DNA of 64,000 nt from Macrosoma leucophasiata (Eukaryota; Arthropoda; Insecta; Lepidoptera; Hedylidae), in assembly GCA_036365455.1 (NCBI GenBank), contig JAWQUS010000026.1, positions 14,712,001 through 14,776,000 of the forward strand, read 5' to 3'. Below the pieces are notes generated by a model. It saw only the letters and a list, made by a program, of their open reading frames with translations. It was not told the DNA's origin and ran no database searches. Below are positions 60,905 through 64,000 of the stretch, in pieces (position 1 is the stretch's first letter; every line of letters starts with the position of its first letter). The translations under genes were made by a program, and so were the position numbers.

Positions 60905-60995
60905 ATTTGAATTGTATTTATATATTTGTTTCGAACCTCGGTGTTCGTGAGTGTGTATACAACAGCACTCACGACACAAGTTGAATCAGTGAATG
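60905..60995 (+). repeat. SINE-B, 3' fragment
   Basis: ATTTGTTTCGAACCTCGGTG, ACAACAGCACTCACGACACA; diverged. Confidence 0.6.
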
Positions 60996-61102
60996 TAATT
61001 GCAGACAAATTTATTTCCATTTTTATTATTTTTAAGAATTGAAAATCATACAACAACGTCCTTATTCTCAAAGTAAGGTAACTTGTTTCAAATAAAATCG
61101 AC

Positions 61103-61380
61103 TCGAGAGCTCCAGTGACGGAGCTCGCGGGCGTAGGCACCGCCGCCTAATTATCTAATATACTTGTCGCTAAATGGTGATGTTCAGCACTATCGTGTTC
61201 CGGTCAGGTGGTAATGTACGGCCCTGTAATTTCCGCAGAGGCATAACACCTAATGCCTCAGGAGTGGCAGCGCATCTGCATTTTGACCTCTGGTCATTGT
61301 GTGGGTGTCTATAGGCTGCAGTCATCACTTAACATCAATGTGATCTGCATGCTTGTTTGCCACTTTCATAACATAAAAAA
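61103..61380 (+). repeat. SINE-A, nearly full-length
   Basis: GAGAGCTCCAGTGACGGAGC to ACATAAAAAAAAA, missing the first few bases. Confidence 0.9.
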
Positions 61381-61577
61381 AAATGTATCGATATTTACGG
61401 ATTAACTGTATCACATCACTAGCACAGATCGTACATGCCTAATTTATGTCTATACAGATATGGCTTAATACAAACAACTCTATTGAGTATATGATTCAGT
61501 TTATGCGCTACGATCACATTTTTTCCCATTGTTTGTTTGCGCAGATTATTTTTACACGACATTTGAGTTTCAGTTTT

Positions 61578-61712
61578 TTTTATGTAATAGAAGTGGCAAA
61601 TAAGCATGCAGTTCACATTGAGGTTAAGTGATGACTGCAACCTATAGACACAGCTTGCAGCTGCAGCTCATCCCTGAACATCAATGTGAACCGCGTGCTT
61701 GTTTGCCACATA
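61578..61712. repeat. SINE-A tails, head to head
   Basis: Minus-strand 3' part (TTTTTTTATGTAATAGAAGT to CTATAGACACAG) joins a short plus-strand 3' part (AACATCAATGTGAACCGCGT, TTGTTTGCCACATA) through CAGCTTGCAGCTGCAGCTC. Probably one copy rearranged or two truncated copies. Confidence 0.65.
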
Positions 61713-61718
61713 CTATTA

Positions 61719-61999
61719 TCCTGGTGGTAGAGCTCCAGTGACGGAGCTCGCGGGCGTAGTCACTACCGCATTACCTAATATACTAGCCGCTAAATGGTAG
61801 TGTTCAGCACTATCATGTTCCGGTCAAGTGGTAATGTACGGCCCTGTAATTTCCGGCACAAAGATATAACATCTTAGGCCTCAGGAGTGGTAACGCATCT
61901 GCATTTTGACCTTGGTCTTTGTGTCGTCTATAGGCTGCAGTCATCACTTAACATCAATGTGAACTGCAAGTTTGTTTGCCACATCCATTATATAAAAAA
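61719..61999 (+). repeat. SINE-A, full-length
   Basis: CTGGTGGTAGAGCTCCAGTG to ATATAAAAAAAAA; a few bases lost at GTGTCGTCTATAGG. Confidence 0.9.
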
Positions 62000-62216
62000 A
62001 AAATACAAAAATGCACATTGCACATTCAACACGCTTTTGCGTTTATTTACTTTGTATATTATTATAAGACTTGAAGATTCAGAATCTAGGTCAATCGCTT
62101 TTATCTGTTTATTTTCTGCCATAAACCTATCACAGGACGTTGAGACGTCAACTCAAGTGCCTTCCAATCCAATAACGCTCATCCAATATGGACAATACTA
62201 AAGTGAGCACAAAATC

Positions 62217-62290
62217 CTAAGCTCCAGGCCTCTCCCGAACAAGGAGAGAGACCCGTGCCCAGCAGTGGGACGTATAATGAGTTGCTATTA
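62217..62290 (+). repeat. SINE-D, 3' fragment
   Basis: CTCCAGGCCTCTCCCGAACA, GAGACCCGTGCCCAGCAGTG, GGACGTATAATGAG and then an ATT tail. Shows the tail orientation of SINE-D. Confidence 0.75.
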
Positions 62291-62294
62291 TTAT

Positions 62295-63135
62295 TATTGT
62301 ATGTATTTTTTTTATTATTATCCGTGTATTGTATGTTATGGGTTGCCTAAAATAAGTGGCAAAATAAATAAATAAATTAATTATTTCCAAAACTTTTTTT
62401 ATACTTGATCGAAATCTGAGACTTACCAACTTCCCTATTAAAAGGAGATGTTGCGAGCTCGGCTCTGGTTCGTACACGTCCTCAAAAAATAAGTAAATTA
62501 AAGAAGAATCCGAAAAAAATACAATTTATTTATTCAAGAATATATTTTAGAGTTACAAGCACATTTAATTCAAATCATTTTATCATTTTCAACTATGTTA
62601 AACATGGCGGCGATACAGCCGACACTTGGGATCAATCGATTTCGATAGTATTTAGATAATATTACTTTTTTCTCCAAGTACTATATAATCAAAATACAAT
62701 TTAAAAATGAAAATGTCAAAATGACATCGCCCGCCATATTCGCCATGTTGGTTTTGAATTGCAATTCTAACTGCAAATAATATTTTGTAACTGCAAACAA
62801 AGCTAAATAAGTGAAAATATGCAGTAAGAAACGTTTTCATATTGATTTTGCCTGTTTAATGATATTATGTACAATACATACATTTTTGCAACATCTCTAT
62901 TTTCGTAAACTCAACGCGCTATTGTACTGGCAAGTTGAATAGCACTTTTTCTGATCCCGTGGCGAGTGACATGGAAAAGCACTTTTGAGTGCTGTAACAT
63001 CATTACGCGGTACAGTCCCGAAAATTTTATAATTATATATCACCTTAATTGCTGTAATATAAAATAATATAAATATGCAATTGTAAGTTCTACACGTATC
63101 GTATTTTTCACACTTGCACATAATATGACGTAAGC
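62295..63135. other. AT-rich spacer, no gene seen
   Basis: No frame with recognisable content; TTATTTATTTATTT-like simple stretches only. Confidence 0.45.
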
Positions 63136-63139
63136 CGTA

Positions 63140-63260
63140 CATAAAAATATGCGTCTGTCCGTCCGTCCGTCTGTCCGATTGTCTGTCTGTCTGTCTATCT
63201 GTCTGTCTGTTCCCGCTGATCTTGGGAACGGCTGGAGCGATTTTGAGAGGATTTTCCTCG
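63140..63260 (-). repeat. TCTG microsatellite and repeat end
   Basis: TCCGTCCGTCCGTCTGTCCG, then TGTC/TCTG units to ~63210, then CTTGGGAACGGCTGGAGCGA TTTTGAG. The mirror of 41600-41765. Confidence 0.65.
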
Positions 63261-63261
63261 T

Positions 63262-63512
63262 GGAGCTCGTGGGCGTAGTCACCTCCGCATTACCTAATAT
63301 ACTTGCCGATAAATGGTAGTGTTCAGCACTATCGTGTTCCAGTCAGGTGGTAATGTACGGCCCTATAATTTCCGGCACAGAGGCATAACACCTTAGGCTT
63401 CAGGAGTGGTAACGCATCTGCATTTTGACCTTGGTCTTTTGTGTGGGTGTCTATAGGCTGCAATCGTCACTTAACATCAATGTGAACTGCATGCTTGTTT
63501 GCCACTTCTATA
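63262..63512 (+). repeat. SINE-A
   Basis: GGAGCTCGTGGGCGTAGTCA to GTTTGCCACTTCTATATATA; the A-tail is replaced by TATATATATA. The first ~20 bases are missing. Confidence 0.85.
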
Positions 63513-63534
63513 TATATATATAGATCTCATTTCT

Positions 63535-63760
63535 CTGCTGCCCAATGGTCAACAGGACTATCATGTTCCGGTTATTTGGCAATGTGTGGACACGTAATAA
63601 CTATCTCTGATGGATCTCTGAATGATCTGGATCTCTAACCAAATCAGGGATGGTAATCTGCATTGTAATCATAGGTTTTTGTGTAGATTTCTGTAAACTT
63701 CATCCACCATCCTTGTAAACTGCACTTTTTGCGACTATCGCTGCATAAAAACAAAACTTT
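63535..63760 (+). repeat. SINE-A, very divergent copy
   Basis: CCAATGGTCAACAGGACTAT, ATGTTCCGGTTATTTGGCAA, GGGATGGTAATCTGCATTGT, TTTTTGTGTAGATTTCTGTA, TGCATAAAAACAAAA in SINE-A order. Confidence 0.6.
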
Positions 63761-64000
63761 ACTCAAACTAAAACCTTCCGTCAATGGCATAACCGATAAA
63801 TTCAATTGCACTCTAATAACCAAATAAAGGACTTAACAGCGCAAAACCAATAACGTTAAAGGTGACGCAATAAAATAGCGCTCATGGACCTATCACAGTC
63901 GCTAGTTGAATGGGTTGAAAGCGATGTGTATTTATTACCCAACCGTTGTGCTTGTGTTTGTAAAGGGCGTCGATTGTGTTGTGTTTTGTTCGGCAGAAAG

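Overview
The window looks like intergenic DNA from a repeat-rich insect genome, most likely a moth or butterfly. The evidence is the RTE-clade LINEs resembling those known from Heliconius and other Lepidoptera, the tRNA-derived SINEs, and short Helitron-like elements that start TC and end CTAG. I found no host protein-coding gene. Every long reading frame belongs to a transposable element. The only convincing host-type gene is a tRNA-Leu(AAG) at 44807-44887.

Layout: 1-9.3 kb holds fragments of RTE, SINEs and small inverted-repeat elements (MITEs), plus an odd exon-like tandem repeat at 8.1-9.2 kb. A full-length RTE element at 9375-14470, with a 10-bp target duplication, is split by a second LINE (LINE2, 11231-13155) with its own 12-bp target duplication. 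A decayed third LINE (LINE3) follows at 14.6-15.9 kb. From 18.1 to 27.3 kb is a Russian doll: a tandem repeat holds a SINE and an 8.1-kb hAT-type element (18867-26993); the hAT holds an RTE fragment; the RTE fragment holds a Gypsy-type LTR retrotransposon (20064-25258) with nearly identical LTRs. A 293-bp hAT-like MITE sits directly beside the hAT on the same 8-bp target. From 27.5 to 43 kb there are dense SINEs and a family of fold-back elements carrying tRNA-like sequences. From 43.7 to 45.6 kb a tandem array of about 540-bp units is interrupted by a MITE and the tRNA-Leu gene. From 45.6 to 64 kb there are more SINE and LINE debris, a Helitron helicase remnant (50.6-51.5 kb), a fourth LINE (LINE4, 55.3-55.9 kb) and Helitron-like ends.

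The main biological signal is how the repeats relate. Three SINE families seem to end in the 3' tail of three different LINEs present in the same window: SINE-C with LINE2 (strong), SINE-D with RTE (moderate), SINE-A with LINE4 (tentative). Each SINE may therefore borrow a different reverse transcriptase. Two SINE-A copies are flanked by unusually long direct repeats (41 and 115 bp). Several insertions can be checked inside the window against uninterrupted paralogous copies. Repeat names (SINE-A to D, LINE2 to 4, MITE-1 to 4, repeats B to J, S and T) are local labels, not database names.
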